A stretch of DNA of 64,000 nucleotides, taken from the NCBI GenBank assembly GCA_016875195.1, contig VGRY01000007.1, forward strand, positions 1 to 64,000, read 5' to 3'. Under the pieces are notes generated by a model. It was given only the letters and a program-made list of their open reading frames with translations, had not been told where the DNA came from and did no database searches. This stretch comes from Deltaproteobacteria bacterium (GTDB taxonomy: Bacteria > Desulfobacterota > BSN033 > UBA1163). Both the position numbers and the translations under genes were made by a program. Shown here one piece after another: positions 32,737-40,501 of this stretch (position 1 is its first letter; each line of letters opens with the position of its first letter).

Positions 32737-33351
32737 TCAACCCATTTTCCACTTATTTTCCGTCCCCTGTAAAAGCCTTGCAATATTGGATTGATGGCGG
32801 TAGAGGATCAGTGCCGCTATGATGATGCTCATGATAAAATAAGCCTGAGAATCGCTCCGGAGATAAGCCAGAAGGATTGGAATCGTTATTGCGCAAGTGA
32901 TTGAACCAAGCGAAATATATCTCCATTTCCAAACAAGGCCAGCAAAGATAAAAACCTCAATCAGCACTGCTATCGGAGAGATGGGAAGGTAGATCCCTAC
33001 GGCTGTAGCTACTCCTTTTCCGCCTTTAAATCCCAGAAAAATTGGAAAGACGTGACCGAGAAAAGGGCTCAACCCTGCAAGGGCGATCCACTGATTCTCG
33101 GTTATTCCCCACTGGTCCGACACTCCCCATTGAATGGCGATCCAGACAGGAATCAACCCTTTTAAGATATCTCCGATCAATGTGAGAATGCCCAGTGTCT
33201 TACCGGCAGTCCGGAAGACATTGGTCGCGCCGATGTTTTTACTTCCAGCCAATCTTGGATCGATTTTTGAGAAGAATTTGCTCAGAAGAAGCCCTGTGGG
33301 AATGGAACCCAGGAGATAGCCGAATAAAGCGATGAAGATACCAACAGGCAT
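32737..33351 (-). CDS. plsY: Glycerol-3-phosphate acyltransferase PlsY
   Basis: The 204-residue membrane protein has five hydrophobic segments. The three family motifs are GYLLGSIPTGLLLSKF (12-27), KNIGATNVFRTAGK (38-51) with the catalytic region, and HVFPIFLGFKGGKGVATAVGIYL (101-123). It acylates glycerol-3-phosphate with the acyl phosphate made by PlsX, encoded at 18215. The start at 33351 lies 16 bases downstream of the tRNA-Pro 3-prime end on the same strand, so it may be read from the tRNA transcript. Confidence 0.95.
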   Translation of the reverse strand: MPVGIFIALFGYLLGSIPTGLLLSKFFSKIDPRLAGSKNIGATNVFRTAGKTLGILTLIGDILKGLIPVWIAIQWGVSDQWGITENQWIALAGLSPFLGHVFPIFLGFKGGKGVATAVGIYLPISPIAVLIEVFIFAGLVWKWRYISLGSITCAITIPILLAYLRSDSQAYFIMSIIIAALILYRHQSNIARLLQGTENKWKMG

Positions 33352-33367
33352 GTTTTTTTAATGAAAA

Positions 33368-33444
33368 TGGTCGGGGAGAGGAGATTTGAACTCCCGACCT
33401 CTTGGTCCCGAACCAAGCGCGCTACCAGGCTGCGCTACTCCCCG
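33368..33444 (-). tRNA. tRNA-Pro (anticodon CGG)
   Basis: The minus strand from 33444 to 33368 gives a 77-base cloverleaf: acceptor stem CGGGGAG with CTCCCCG, D-arm GCGCAGCCTGGTAGCGC, anticodon stem CTTGG/CCAAG with loop TTCGGGA, T-arm GTCGGGAGTTCAAATCTCC, discriminator A and an encoded CCA. The anticodon CGG reads CCG proline codons. A bogus plus-strand frame (33361 onwards) runs antisense through it. Confidence 0.96.
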
Positions 33445-33571
33445 ACTGAATGCATCCAAATTACACGATTTTATATAAAATATCCAGCCTTTTACGTCAA
33501 TGAAGTTGACATTTTCTTTAAGGATAGGTTAAAAAATTTAATTGTGATTTTGCTCTTCATCGAGGAGTCTG

Positions 33572-34225
33572 ATGAATATCGAGTCAATTAAAGCAAGGGA
33601 TCTTCCGGATGCCTGGTTTCAATGCGTCTATCATATCTTTGATAAGGGTTATGAGTATACAATCGACCGGGGGAGCTTTAAGGGACAGAAAAGAATCGAG
33701 TATGACTATATTGTGGTCCACATTGCATATCCTGGAACCCGGCCACTCATTCCGGATATGCCTCCCGGCTGTGGGGTTCCGCCTCCCACATCGATGGAGT
33801 ATGTGGAGCAGTATCTTGAAAAGCTGATCACTTCAATCAAAGGAACTCACGAAACCTACACCTACGGGGAAGACCTGGAAAAACAGATTGACGAAGTGAT
33901 CCGGATGTATCGCGAGGAAGGGCACAATACGAATCAAGCCTATATGGCTGTAGGCAATGCCAACTCCCTGCTCCTGGATGATCCGCAATGTCTCCGGGGC
34001 GTGGACACCCGGATTCGTTACGGGAAGCTCCATTTCATGCTCTATTTTCGTTCATGGGACCTATGGGCTGGGTTTCCTTCGAATCTGGCCGCCCTTCAGT
34101 TGTTGAAGGAATCGATGGCAAAAGAGATCGGCGTTGAAGATGGAGAAATCATTGCCGCCAGCAAAGGGCTCCATCTGTATGACTATTGCTGGGACCTTGC
34201 AAAAACACGAACAGGAAGAAAATAA
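33572..34225 (+). CDS. thyA: Thymidylate synthase family protein, short archaeal-type
   Basis: The 217-residue protein lacks the standard long ThyA N-terminus, but its second half carries the full catalytic set in order: Cys140 in DDPQCLRG, Arg160-Ser161 and Asp163 in YFRSWDLWAG, Asn171 in FPSNLAAL, and His201 and Tyr203 in GLHLYDYCW. These match the nucleophile and dUMP-binding residues of thymidylate synthase. Length and spacing recall the about 220-residue TS of methanogens. A close relative with another one-carbon reaction (hydroxymethylation) cannot be excluded. An GAGGAG site precedes ATG 33572. It is 10 bases from the acyl-CoA dehydrogenase gene and likely cotranscribed with it. Confidence 0.7.
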   Translation: MNIESIKARDLPDAWFQCVYHIFDKGYEYTIDRGSFKGQKRIEYDYIVVHIAYPGTRPLIPDMPPGCGVPPPTSMEYVEQYLEKLITSIKGTHETYTYGEDLEKQIDEVIRMYREEGHNTNQAYMAVGNANSLLLDDPQCLRGVDTRIRYGKLHFMLYFRSWDLWAGFPSNLAALQLLKESMAKEIGVEDGEIIAASKGLHLYDYCWDLAKTRTGRK

Positions 34226-34235
34226 GGAGAACAAA

Positions 34236-35387
34236 ATGGATTTCACATTATCGACCGAACAGCAGATGATCAGGGATTTGTGCAAAAACTTCGTTAAAAA
34301 TGAGATCGCCCCCATCGCAGAAGAGATGGATGAAAGCGGCCATTTCCCCTATGAGGTCTGGAAAAAAATGGGCGACCTGGGGATCGTCGGCATTCCCATT
34401 CCAGAGGAATATGGCGGAGGAGAAATGGACTGGGTTTCCATGATGATCGCCATTGAGGAGATCAGCCGGGGAGATGCCTCGATCGGCGTTTCACTGCTGG
34501 ACTCGGTGACCCTTCCGATGAACCTCATTAACACCTTCGGCACAGAACAACAGAAAGAGAAATGGCTTCCTCCTCTATCGACCGGAGAGAAGATAGGGGC
34601 TTTCGGTTTAACCGAGGCTCAGGCAGGATCCGATGCCAATGCCATCCAGACAAAGGCAGTGCTCGCTGAAGAGGAGTGGGTGATTAACGGAACAAAACAG
34701 TTTATTACCAATGCCGGATTAAAACACAATAATCTGGTGATCATTGCTGCTGTGACAGGAGAAGGAACAGGGACGAGGAAGAGGATTTCCAATATTATCG
34801 TGCCCACTGGAATCGCAGGATTCAATTTCGGTGAGAAATATAAGAAGATGGGATGGAAGGCTTCGGAAACCAGGGAGCTGATCTTTGACGACTGCAAAGT
34901 TCCAAAAGAGAACATTTTGGGCAACCCCGAAAGGGGATACAATCAATTTATGATGGCTCTTCAGACCTCTCGCATCGGGTTTGGCGCCCATTCCGTTGGC
35001 CTGGCGCAAGCCATCTTCGATGTTTCGCTCGCTTACGCCAAGGAGAGGGAACAGTTTGGAAAAACGATCAGCAAGTTCCAGGCCATTCAGTTTAAGTTGG
35101 CCGACATGATCACGGAGATTGAATTGGCGAGACTGATGGTCTATAAAGCCGCCTGGCAGAAGGATCAGAAGGAAAATTACTTTGCCACTTCAACCTATGC
35201 AAAGCTCTTTGCCTCTGAGGTGGCCAAGCGATGTGCGGACAAGGGGGTCCAGATCCACGGCGGATATGGATTGATGGATGAATATCCCATTTCCCGGTAC
35301 TGGCGCGAAGTGAAATTCGATGAGATTCTGGACGGGACTTCTGAGATTCAGAGGCTAAACATTGCCCAGAAGATTCTAAAACTTTAA
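34236..35387 (+). CDS. Acyl-CoA dehydrogenase with Asp at the catalytic-base position
   Basis: ATG 34236 has an AAGGAG site eight bases upstream; the longer frame to 34134 overlaps thyA and is rejected. The 383-residue flavoprotein starts MDFTLSTEQQMIRDLCKNFV and has LTEAQAGSDANAI near 128, KQFITNAGLKHNN near 152, RIGFGAHSVGLAQA near 246 and GVQIHGGYGLMDEYP near 334. The C-terminal motif that usually reads Y-E-G-T-x-x-I-Q-R reads LDGTSEIQR, with Asp for the catalytic Glu. It should still bind FAD and acyl-CoA. Substrate unknown; a 1,4- rather than 1,2-dehydrogenation or an altered chain preference is conceivable. Confidence 0.9.
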   Translation: MDFTLSTEQQMIRDLCKNFVKNEIAPIAEEMDESGHFPYEVWKKMGDLGIVGIPIPEEYGGGEMDWVSMMIAIEEISRGDASIGVSLLDSVTLPMNLINTFGTEQQKEKWLPPLSTGEKIGAFGLTEAQAGSDANAIQTKAVLAEEEWVINGTKQFITNAGLKHNNLVIIAAVTGEGTGTRKRISNIIVPTGIAGFNFGEKYKKMGWKASETRELIFDDCKVPKENILGNPERGYNQFMMALQTSRIGFGAHSVGLAQAIFDVSLAYAKEREQFGKTISKFQAIQFKLADMITEIELARLMVYKAAWQKDQKENYFATSTYAKLFASEVAKRCADKGVQIHGGYGLMDEYPISRYWREVKFDEILDGTSEIQRLNIAQKILKL

Positions 35388-35622
35388 AGGTTCATCCGGG
35401 TATTGAGTGGGTAACCTCCCATTAGGTTAAGTCGTTGCGACTCAAAACCGAGTTTTCACCGGAGTGACGAATTTTGAATTATTATAGTGAACGACTTTGA
35501 AAAGTAGTCATTGCGAGGAGTGAAGCGACGTGGCAATCTCATGAGATTGCTTCACTTCGTTCGCAATGACACATGGTGGGCGTTAATTTATTAAGTCGTT
35601 CACCATAGAGGTTCCCTTTAGT
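35388..35622. other. Gene-free spacer holding repeats
   Basis: It holds a 24-base segment AAGTCGTTGCGACTC plus AAAACCGAG at 35429-35452, shared almost exactly with 55410-55433, and then the palindromic element at 35484-35607. It separates the convergent acyl-CoA dehydrogenase and folE2 genes. Confidence 0.7.
35484..35607. mobile_element. MITE-like element with GTCATTGCGA inner arms (copy 2)
   Basis: Outer inverted repeat TATAGTGAACGACTT (35484-35498) pairs with AAGTCGTTCACCATA (35593-35607), with one mismatch. Inside, GTCATTGCGA (35507) pairs with TCGCAATGAC (35561-35570), and GGCAATCTCATGAGATTGC forms the centre. It is 124 bases and non-coding. Copy 1 is at 9685-9811. CATTGCGAGGAG-type repeats are common in bacterial intergenic DNA. 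Confidence 0.78.
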
Positions 35623-36396
35623 CTACTCTGTTATATTCCTCTCCACAAAGGCGTAAGCACTGTGGTTGTGGATGGATTCGAAGTTTTCCGATTCCACCGT
35701 AAACCAGGTGATGTTCCTGTCTTTCTTTAGCCGCTTCGCGACCTCCCGCACCACATCCTCGACGAACATCGGTTTCTCGTAAGCCTTTTCTGTTACGAAC
35801 TTTTCATCCGGCCTTTTCAAGATGGAATATAGGTCGCAGGAGGCACATTCCTCTACAATGCGAATAATATCTTCTATCCAGATAAATTTTTTAAACCGGA
35901 GATTCACGGTAACTACAGATCGCTGATTATGAGCCCCGAATTCACTGATCTCTTTCGAGCAGGGACAGACCGTGGTGATGGGGACAACAATGCCCACATA
36001 AAAATCATCCTTGTCATTACTTGAACCGGTAAACCGGCAGACATACTCCATCAGGCTTTTCGACCTGGTGACCGGGGCCTCCTTCTCAATAAAATAGGAG
36101 AATTCGACTTCCAGATGGGCCGTCTTGGCCCTCAGCTTACTTTTCACCTCGGAAAGAATTTTGGAAAAGTTTTTAATCGCAATATTGCCTTTGTATTTGT
36201 TGAGGATCTCGACAAAACGGCTCATATGCGTACCCTTGAAACGATGAGGGAGGTCCACATACATATTGACGTTTGCCACCGTATGCTGAATCCCTTTTAC
36301 CTTGTCGAGCACGGTGATGGGGTATCGAATATTCTTCACCCCAACTTTGTTGATTTCAATCCTTCGATGATCCCGTTGATTCTGGATATCGTTCAT
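35623..36396 (-). CDS. folE2: GTP cyclohydrolase IB (FolE2)
   Basis: The 257-residue protein has the FolE2 signature VPITTVCPCSKEISEFGAHNQR near 139-160, with the metal Cys in CPCSKE. VNMYVDLPHRFKGTHMSRF near 42-60 is also typical, and KPMFVEDVVREVA lies near the end. It opens GTP to 7,8-dihydroneopterin triphosphate, the substrate of QueD (encoded directly upstream) and of folate synthesis. It starts two bases after the queD stop, so the pair is coupled. Confidence 0.95.
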   Translation of the reverse strand: MNDIQNQRDHRRIEINKVGVKNIRYPITVLDKVKGIQHTVANVNMYVDLPHRFKGTHMSRFVEILNKYKGNIAIKNFSKILSEVKSKLRAKTAHLEVEFSYFIEKEAPVTRSKSLMEYVCRFTGSSNDKDDFYVGIVVPITTVCPCSKEISEFGAHNQRSVVTVNLRFKKFIWIEDIIRIVEECASCDLYSILKRPDEKFVTEKAYEKPMFVEDVVREVAKRLKKDRNITWFTVESENFESIHNHSAYAFVERNITE

Positions 36397-36398
36397 GC

Positions 36399-36770
36399 TT
36401 ATCTCCCGAAGTAGGTGGCGCAGGATGTTTCCGACTCCCAGGCTGATACCTTAGTCATTTTTGCTGAAAAACCCTTTAATTCGCTTTTCATCTTGTCAAA
36501 GATGTATTTTGCAATGTTCTCAGAGGAGGGTTCCTGACCTGAAAAATAAGGGAGGTCATTGAGGAAGGTATGGTCCAATGACTTTAAAACCTTCTCCAGT
36601 TTCTGTTTTAAAATCTTAAAATCGATGACCACTCCTTCCTGATTCAATTTAGAAGAGGCCACCGAGACTTCGATCTTCCAGTTATGGCCGTGGAGCTCTT
36701 CGCACTTGCCGTGGAGGTAGCGCAACCGGTGAGCCCCTGAAAAATGTGAAGTAACTGTCAGTTCATACAT
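36399..36770 (-). CDS. queD: 6-carboxy-tetrahydropterin synthase QueD
   Basis: ATG 36770 with GGGAGATCC upstream gives MYELTVTSHFSGAHRLRYL; the frame back to 36872 has no support. The 123-residue protein has the zinc His in SGAHRL near 12 and CEELHGHNWKIEV near 24-36 (catalytic Cys plus two zinc His), and ends with VSAWESETSCATY, holding the substrate Glu. It takes the FolE2 product to 6-carboxy-tetrahydropterin, the second step of queuosine synthesis. No queE or queC is in the window. Confidence 0.94.
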   Translation of the reverse strand: MYELTVTSHFSGAHRLRYLHGKCEELHGHNWKIEVSVASSKLNQEGVVIDFKILKQKLEKVLKSLDHTFLNDLPYFSGQEPSSENIAKYIFDKMKSELKGFSAKMTKVSAWESETSCATYFGR

Positions 36771-36926
36771 TCTGGATCTCCCTTGGAATTCATTAGTCAT
36801 TGAAAAAAAAGCAGTGATACGGCGAGGCGGAGAAAAAATCTTTTTCTCCCCATCTCCATATCTCCCTATCACCCTATCAGCCCTTTACCATTCTCATGAT
36901 CCTACTTTTTCAATCGCTAAATTAAT

Positions 36927-38279
36927 TCAAGCGATTAAAAGGATTCGTACATCCATCACATTGGTTTGGGTTGGGCCTGTCATGAGTAAATCCCCGAGCT
37001 TCTGGAAAAATGGGTATGCATCATTGTTATTGAGATGGGCTTTTGCGTCCAAACCTAATCGTTGTGCTCTTTTGATCGTTGTATGATCGGCTATGGCACC
37101 TGCCGCATCCGTCGGTCCATCGGTTCCGTCTGTGCCACCGCTCAGGAGGACTATCTTCTCGAGGTTCTCAATCTCAAAAGCCCCGGCCAGTACAAACTCC
37201 TGATTCCTTCCTCCTTTTCCCTGGCCTTTAATGGTCACTGTCGTCTCCCCTCCCGAGATGATACAGGCAGGCCTCGGAATGGGATGCCCTGTTGAAATCA
37301 CCTCTTTAGCCAGAGCTCCATGGAATCGAGCAACTTCCCTGGTTTCCCCGACGATTGAAGAGGAGAGGATGATCGTGTTGAACCCGAGAGAGGAAGCCTC
37401 TTTTTCGGCGGCGCGAAGGGCAAGGATGTTCGACCCGATCAGTATGTTATGAATCTTATTAAACACTACATCTCCGGGCTTGGGTGTTTCCTCGCTCTTT
37501 TTCTCTTTTCCGGATAAGAGATGGTTTCGAACGGAAGAGGGTACTTTTTGGATGAGATCGTATTTTTCGAGAATTTCCCATGCTTCTTCAAAAGTGGATG
37601 TGTCAGGCACTGTAGGCCCGGAGGCGATTGAATCGAGCGGATCTCCCACGACATCGGAAAGAATGAAGGTGATGACTGTTGAAGGGTAGGCCCACCGGGC
37701 GAGCCAACCTCCCTTCGTCTGTGAGATATGTTTCCGAATCGTGTTCATCTCTATGATATCCGCACCGCAGTCAAGAAGGAGTTGGGTGGTTTTCTGTTTT
37801 TCCTCAAGGGAAATCCCATCAACAGGAAGAGGGAGCAAGGCGGATCCACCCCCTGATATAAGGAAGAGGACGAGATCCTTCTCTCCGGATTCTTTAAGTA
37901 GGGACTGAATCTTTTTGGCTCCCTCAATCCCTTTCTGGTCGGGAAGGGGATGTCCAGCTTCGATCACCTCTGTCTTTTTCAAAGGCAACCCGTGGCCGGT
38001 CTTCGTGGTGATCACGCCAGAAGTAAGGCGATCAACAAAAATCTCTTCGATCGCCTGCGCCATGGAAGCCGAAGCTTTGCCTGTACCCACCAGAAAAACC
38101 CTTTGAAAGGCGGTTAAATCAAAAGACTCTGCTGGATTATCAAAGACCTGAATTGTCAGAAGATTATTTTGTATTTGAACAGATCGTTTGAGCGCCTCTG
38201 AGGGATTGACTGCAGACACAGCCTTCTCAAAAATACCCTTTGCCATTTTTCTCATTTCATCAAGTGACCAATTCTTCAA
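36927..38279 (-). CDS. Glycerate 2-kinase (GckA/MOFRL family)
   Basis: The 450-residue protein has the DUF4147 N-terminal domain, with FLVGTGKASASMAQAIEE near 66 and ISGGGSALLPLPVDGISLEEK near 141. The C-terminal MOFRL domain has ISGGETTVTIKGQGKGGRNQEF near 341 and LSGGTDGTDGPTDAAGAIAD near 380. It phosphorylates D-glycerate to 2-phosphoglycerate. The frame begins at TTG 38279; ATG 38255 or 38246 would shorten it by 8 or 11 residues, and the ribosome site does not decide. The repeat copy C starts 7 bases upstream. Confidence 0.92.
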   Translation of the reverse strand: MKNWSLDEMRKMAKGIFEKAVSAVNPSEALKRSVQIQNNLLTIQVFDNPAESFDLTAFQRVFLVGTGKASASMAQAIEEIFVDRLTSGVITTKTGHGLPLKKTEVIEAGHPLPDQKGIEGAKKIQSLLKESGEKDLVLFLISGGGSALLPLPVDGISLEEKQKTTQLLLDCGADIIEMNTIRKHISQTKGGWLARWAYPSTVITFILSDVVGDPLDSIASGPTVPDTSTFEEAWEILEKYDLIQKVPSSVRNHLLSGKEKKSEETPKPGDVVFNKIHNILIGSNILALRAAEKEASSLGFNTIILSSSIVGETREVARFHGALAKEVISTGHPIPRPACIISGGETTVTIKGQGKGGRNQEFVLAGAFEIENLEKIVLLSGGTDGTDGPTDAAGAIADHTTIKRAQRLGLDAKAHLNNNDAYPFFQKLGDLLMTGPTQTNVMDVRILLIA

Positions 38280-38285
38280 TTATTT

Positions 38286-38381
38286 AACCCGTTAGAAATA
38301 ATGTCCTACGCCTACATCACAAGGTTGGATTTTAGAGTAATTCCGCCAAAGTTTAAAGCCCCGTTGTATTTCTAACGGGGT
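38286..38381. mobile_element. MITE-like element, CCCCGTTAGAAA family (copy C)
   Basis: Left end ACCCGTTAGAAATA and right end TATTTCTAACGGGGT form a near-perfect inverted repeat around an 65-base interior that contains GTTTAAAGCCCCG, shared with copies A and B. It separates the glycerate kinase gene from the toxin-antitoxin region and may mark its left border. Confidence 0.75.
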
Positions 38382-38580
38382 GAATCTCCACTATCATTGT
38401 ATGTGAATTTTATAACTAAACTGGTGGGTCGTGTCAATCATTAGGAATGGGGTGTCCTGATCATTTCAACTTTTGAAAATGGTTTTTTCACTTCTATCTC
38501 TAATGTCAATAAGTCTCACATCTTGACATAATGATACTATGATGCTAATATACCATTTAATAAGAGATAGGAGGTTTACT

Positions 38581-38832
38581 ATGTCTTTGACGATAGCAAC
38601 TAATATAAGGCTTCCGGAAGATCTTTTGAAGGCCCTCAAGTATAAAGCAATCGAGGAAAAGAAGAGTATGAACCAGGTTATCCGTGAGGCGATCGAAACG
38701 TCCCTTGCTGTAGAACCAAAGTCGAAGGTTTCTAAAAAGGATTCTTTTGAAGACATCATTGGTATTGCAAGATCAGGCATCAAAGATGCGTCTTCAAAGC
38801 ATGACCGCTACCTCTATGGGAAAAAGAGATGA
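38581..38832 (+). CDS. Ribbon-helix-helix-type antitoxin (VapB-like)
   Basis: ATG 38581 has an AGGAGGT site seven bases upstream; a longer frame from 38539 lacks one. The 83-residue protein starts with a strand TIATNIRLPEDLLKALKYKAIE and a helix with SMNQVIREAIE, the ribbon-helix-helix pattern of DNA-binding antitoxins. The C-terminal tail (SKHDRYLYGKKR) would block the toxin. It overlaps the PIN toxin gene by four bases. It should repress its own operon. Confidence 0.85.
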   Translation: MSLTIATNIRLPEDLLKALKYKAIEEKKSMNQVIREAIETSLAVEPKSKVSKKDSFEDIIGIARSGIKDASSKHDRYLYGKKR

Positions 38833-39236
38833 AGATTTTCATAGACACAGGAGCATTCATAGCGCTAACAGATAAAGATGATGAAAACCATCAAGCTGCT
38901 GTCGCTTTTTACAGAAGTGCAAGGGAAAAGGGGAATCGGTTTCTCACCTCTAATTTCGTTTTATGTGAGACACTAAACTACCTTAGGGCGCGTATTTCAC
39001 ATCCTACCGCCGTTTTTTTCAGAGAGAATCTCAAGAAAAGTGGTCTCATTGAAACGATCCAGGTTACCCTTTCGATTGAGGAGGAGGCTTATACTATCTT
39101 CAAACGATACAGTGATAAAGATTTTAGCTTCACCGACTGCACAAGTTTTGCTGTCATGAGGTCATTAAGACTAAAAAATGCTTTTGCTTTTGACAAACAT
39201 TTTGAACAATTTGAAGGCATCAGCCGCTTGCCCTGA
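38829..39236 (+). CDS. PIN-domain toxin (VapC-like)
   Basis: The 135-residue protein has the PIN active-site acids in order: Asp6 in IFIDTGAFI, Glu47 in LCETLNYL, Asp103 in FTDCTSFAVM and Asp122 in AFAFDKHF. These bind Mg2+ for RNA cleavage. VapC toxins cut initiator tRNA or rRNA. It starts inside the last codon and stop of the antitoxin gene, so the pair is translationally coupled. All key residues are intact, so the toxin should be active. Confidence 0.9.
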   Translation: MKIFIDTGAFIALTDKDDENHQAAVAFYRSAREKGNRFLTSNFVLCETLNYLRARISHPTAVFFRENLKKSGLIETIQVTLSIEEEAYTIFKRYSDKDFSFTDCTSFAVMRSLRLKNAFAFDKHFEQFEGISRLP

Positions 39237-39394
39237 TGTTCAAGAAAGTGGAACATTTAGTTGAAGTGGTCTGGATATAGCACTGGACAATAACAAAGGA
39301 TTTTGAAGAACCACGTACTCAATTCCCTCCTGAAAAAGAGGAAAGAAAAACGTTAGATTTCTTTCCAGTAAAGAAGTAAAGCAGGAGGAAATTC
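39237..39394. other. Short spacer between two toxin-antitoxin modules
   Basis: There is no gene or clear repeat here. A frame-like tail (ERKTLDFFPVKK) precedes the AbrB-type antitoxin but has no start. Confidence 0.3.
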
Positions 39395-39676
39395 ATGCAA
39401 ATTACAAAAGTGAGTCCAAAACACCAAATCATCATTCCAAGAGAGGCCTTTAAAAGGTTAAACTTAGAAGTGGGAGATTATCTGGAAGTGGATGTAACGG
39501 AAGAAGGGCTACTTCTTGTTCCCACAAAACTCAATTCCAAAGATCAAGCCTGGTTCTGGACGAAGGAGTGGCAAAAAAAGGAAAAGGAGGCTGACGAAGC
39601 AATCGCCAAGGGAGAAGTATCGGGTCCGTTCAAGAACACGAAGGAATTGGTTCGGCATTTCAGAAAACGCCGATGA
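39395..39676 (+). CDS. AbrB/SpoVT-type antitoxin
   Basis: The 93-residue protein starts MQITKVSPKHQIIIPREAFKRL, the swapped-hairpin AbrB DNA-binding motif, followed by LEVGDYLEVDVTEEGLLLVP. The C-terminal half is charged and helical (KEKEADEAIAKGEVSG), as in antitoxins that wrap a RelE-type toxin. A CAGGAGGAAA site precedes ATG 39395. Its last four bases overlap an ATG that begins the toxin frame, but that frame is interrupted (next entry), so this is now probably an orphan antitoxin. Confidence 0.85.
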   Translation: MQITKVSPKHQIIIPREAFKRLNLEVGDYLEVDVTEEGLLLVPTKLNSKDQAWFWTKEWQKKEKEADEAIAKGEVSGPFKNTKELVRHFRKRR

Positions 39677-39930
39677 AAATTTAGACCACCAGGCCATTTG
39701 ACGAAGATTACCGTTCTCTGCCCGAAGCTATTCAGGAGAGGACCGAGAAACAACTTGCTTTACTTCTGGAAATTCCGCATCATCCATCCTTCCGAATCAA
39801 AAAAATCAAAGGACACCCGAGTATATGGGAGGGCAGGGTAACAAAGAGTTATCGGTTCACTTTTCAGATTTCAGGAGAAATATATTTCCTAAGAAGGATC
39901 GGAACCCATGATATCCTGAAGACTCCATAA
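39673..39930 (+). pseudogene. RelE/ParE-family toxin gene with in-frame amber at codon 4
   Basis: From ATG 39673, overlapping the antitoxin stop as ATGA, the codons read ATG AAA ATT TAG and then remain open for 81 codons to a TAA at 39928-39930. The sequence after the stop (RPFDEDYRSLPEAIQERTEKQLALL and WEGRVTKSYRFTFQI, YFLRRIGTHDIL) is a typical RelE/ParE-fold mRNA interferase, including the basic strand and C-terminal His. TAG would come from TTG (Leu) by one change. No ATG, GTG or TTG restart exists before the first helix. The toxin is therefore probably silent unless the stop is read through. Confidence 0.8.
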
Positions 39931-40501
39931 AGTATAATCGGGGACAGGTTCCTATTTCGGAGGATCAAAAAAACCTTAATTAAAACCCGTCCCCAATTCA
40001 TTTTGTCCCGTGTCAAGGCCTAACCTCTTGTCCTGGCACATTATCTTTCGCTATTTCACAATTCAATGCCTGACACCGAAGCCTTTTATTTGCAAAGTGA
40101 GCCAACCTCCAACCTTCATGATTACGGAAAGAAGGGAAACATAACGATAGAGATAAGGTCGGGAGCACTGAGCTCCGCTAAAAGGCGACGGGGCTATTCC
40201 CCGCCGCCTTCATTGACTTGTTGGAACTTGGGTTTGGCACTTATCATTTTATGTCTTTGGTCTTCTGTTGTTCTTTATTTCTTGGCTCTTGCCTTTATAA
40301 ATCCCTCTCCCCAGGGGGAGAGGGTAAGGGTGAGGGGGTAAATGGCATTGCTGCAAAGTATGTTTAAGGCTACCTCACCTGCCACCGAGACCGTGCCCAT
40401 TGGCTATTTCTTCAATCATAAATTTTGTTCCAAAGTGTCAGGTAACAGGCGGTGCGGATTTTCGCGTTGTCCTCGTTCACCTTGAAGTTAAAAAACAACG
40501 T
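39931..40501. other. Gene-free region with repeat fragments
   Basis: At 39943-40020 lies a GGGACAGGTTCCTATTTCGG and ACCCGTCCCCAATTCATTTTG repeat, also seen at 42436-42560. Around 40307-40338 is a CCCTCTCCCCAGGGGGAGAGGG hairpin. A 91-codon frame at 40066-40341 is made largely of repeat and is rejected. No convincing gene is seen. Confidence 0.6.
39943..40020. repeat. GGGACAGGTTCCTATTTCGG / GTCCCC repeat (copy 1)
   Basis: It consists of GGGACAGGTTCCTATTTCGG, GGATCAAAAAAACCTTAATT, AAAACCCGTCCCCAATTC and ATTTTGTCCCGTGTC. The parts recur in swapped order at 42436-42560. The GGGAC and GTCCC ends pair. Similar sequences are often tied to REP-type elements. Confidence 0.6.

Noticed and set aside
33361-33591. 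Plus-strand frame beginning [19 protein letters not shown]
   Set aside because: It is the antisense translation of tRNA-Pro, a classic false ORF.
39682-39684. Pyrrolysine codon in the RelE-like frame
   Set aside because: A single TAG at codon 4 replacing a Leu with no pyl genes in view is better explained by a nonsense mutation.
40066-40341. 91-codon plus-strand frame
   Set aside because: Its end (SPQGERVRVRG) is a translated CCCTCTCCCC hairpin, there is no ribosome site, and no family feature is seen.
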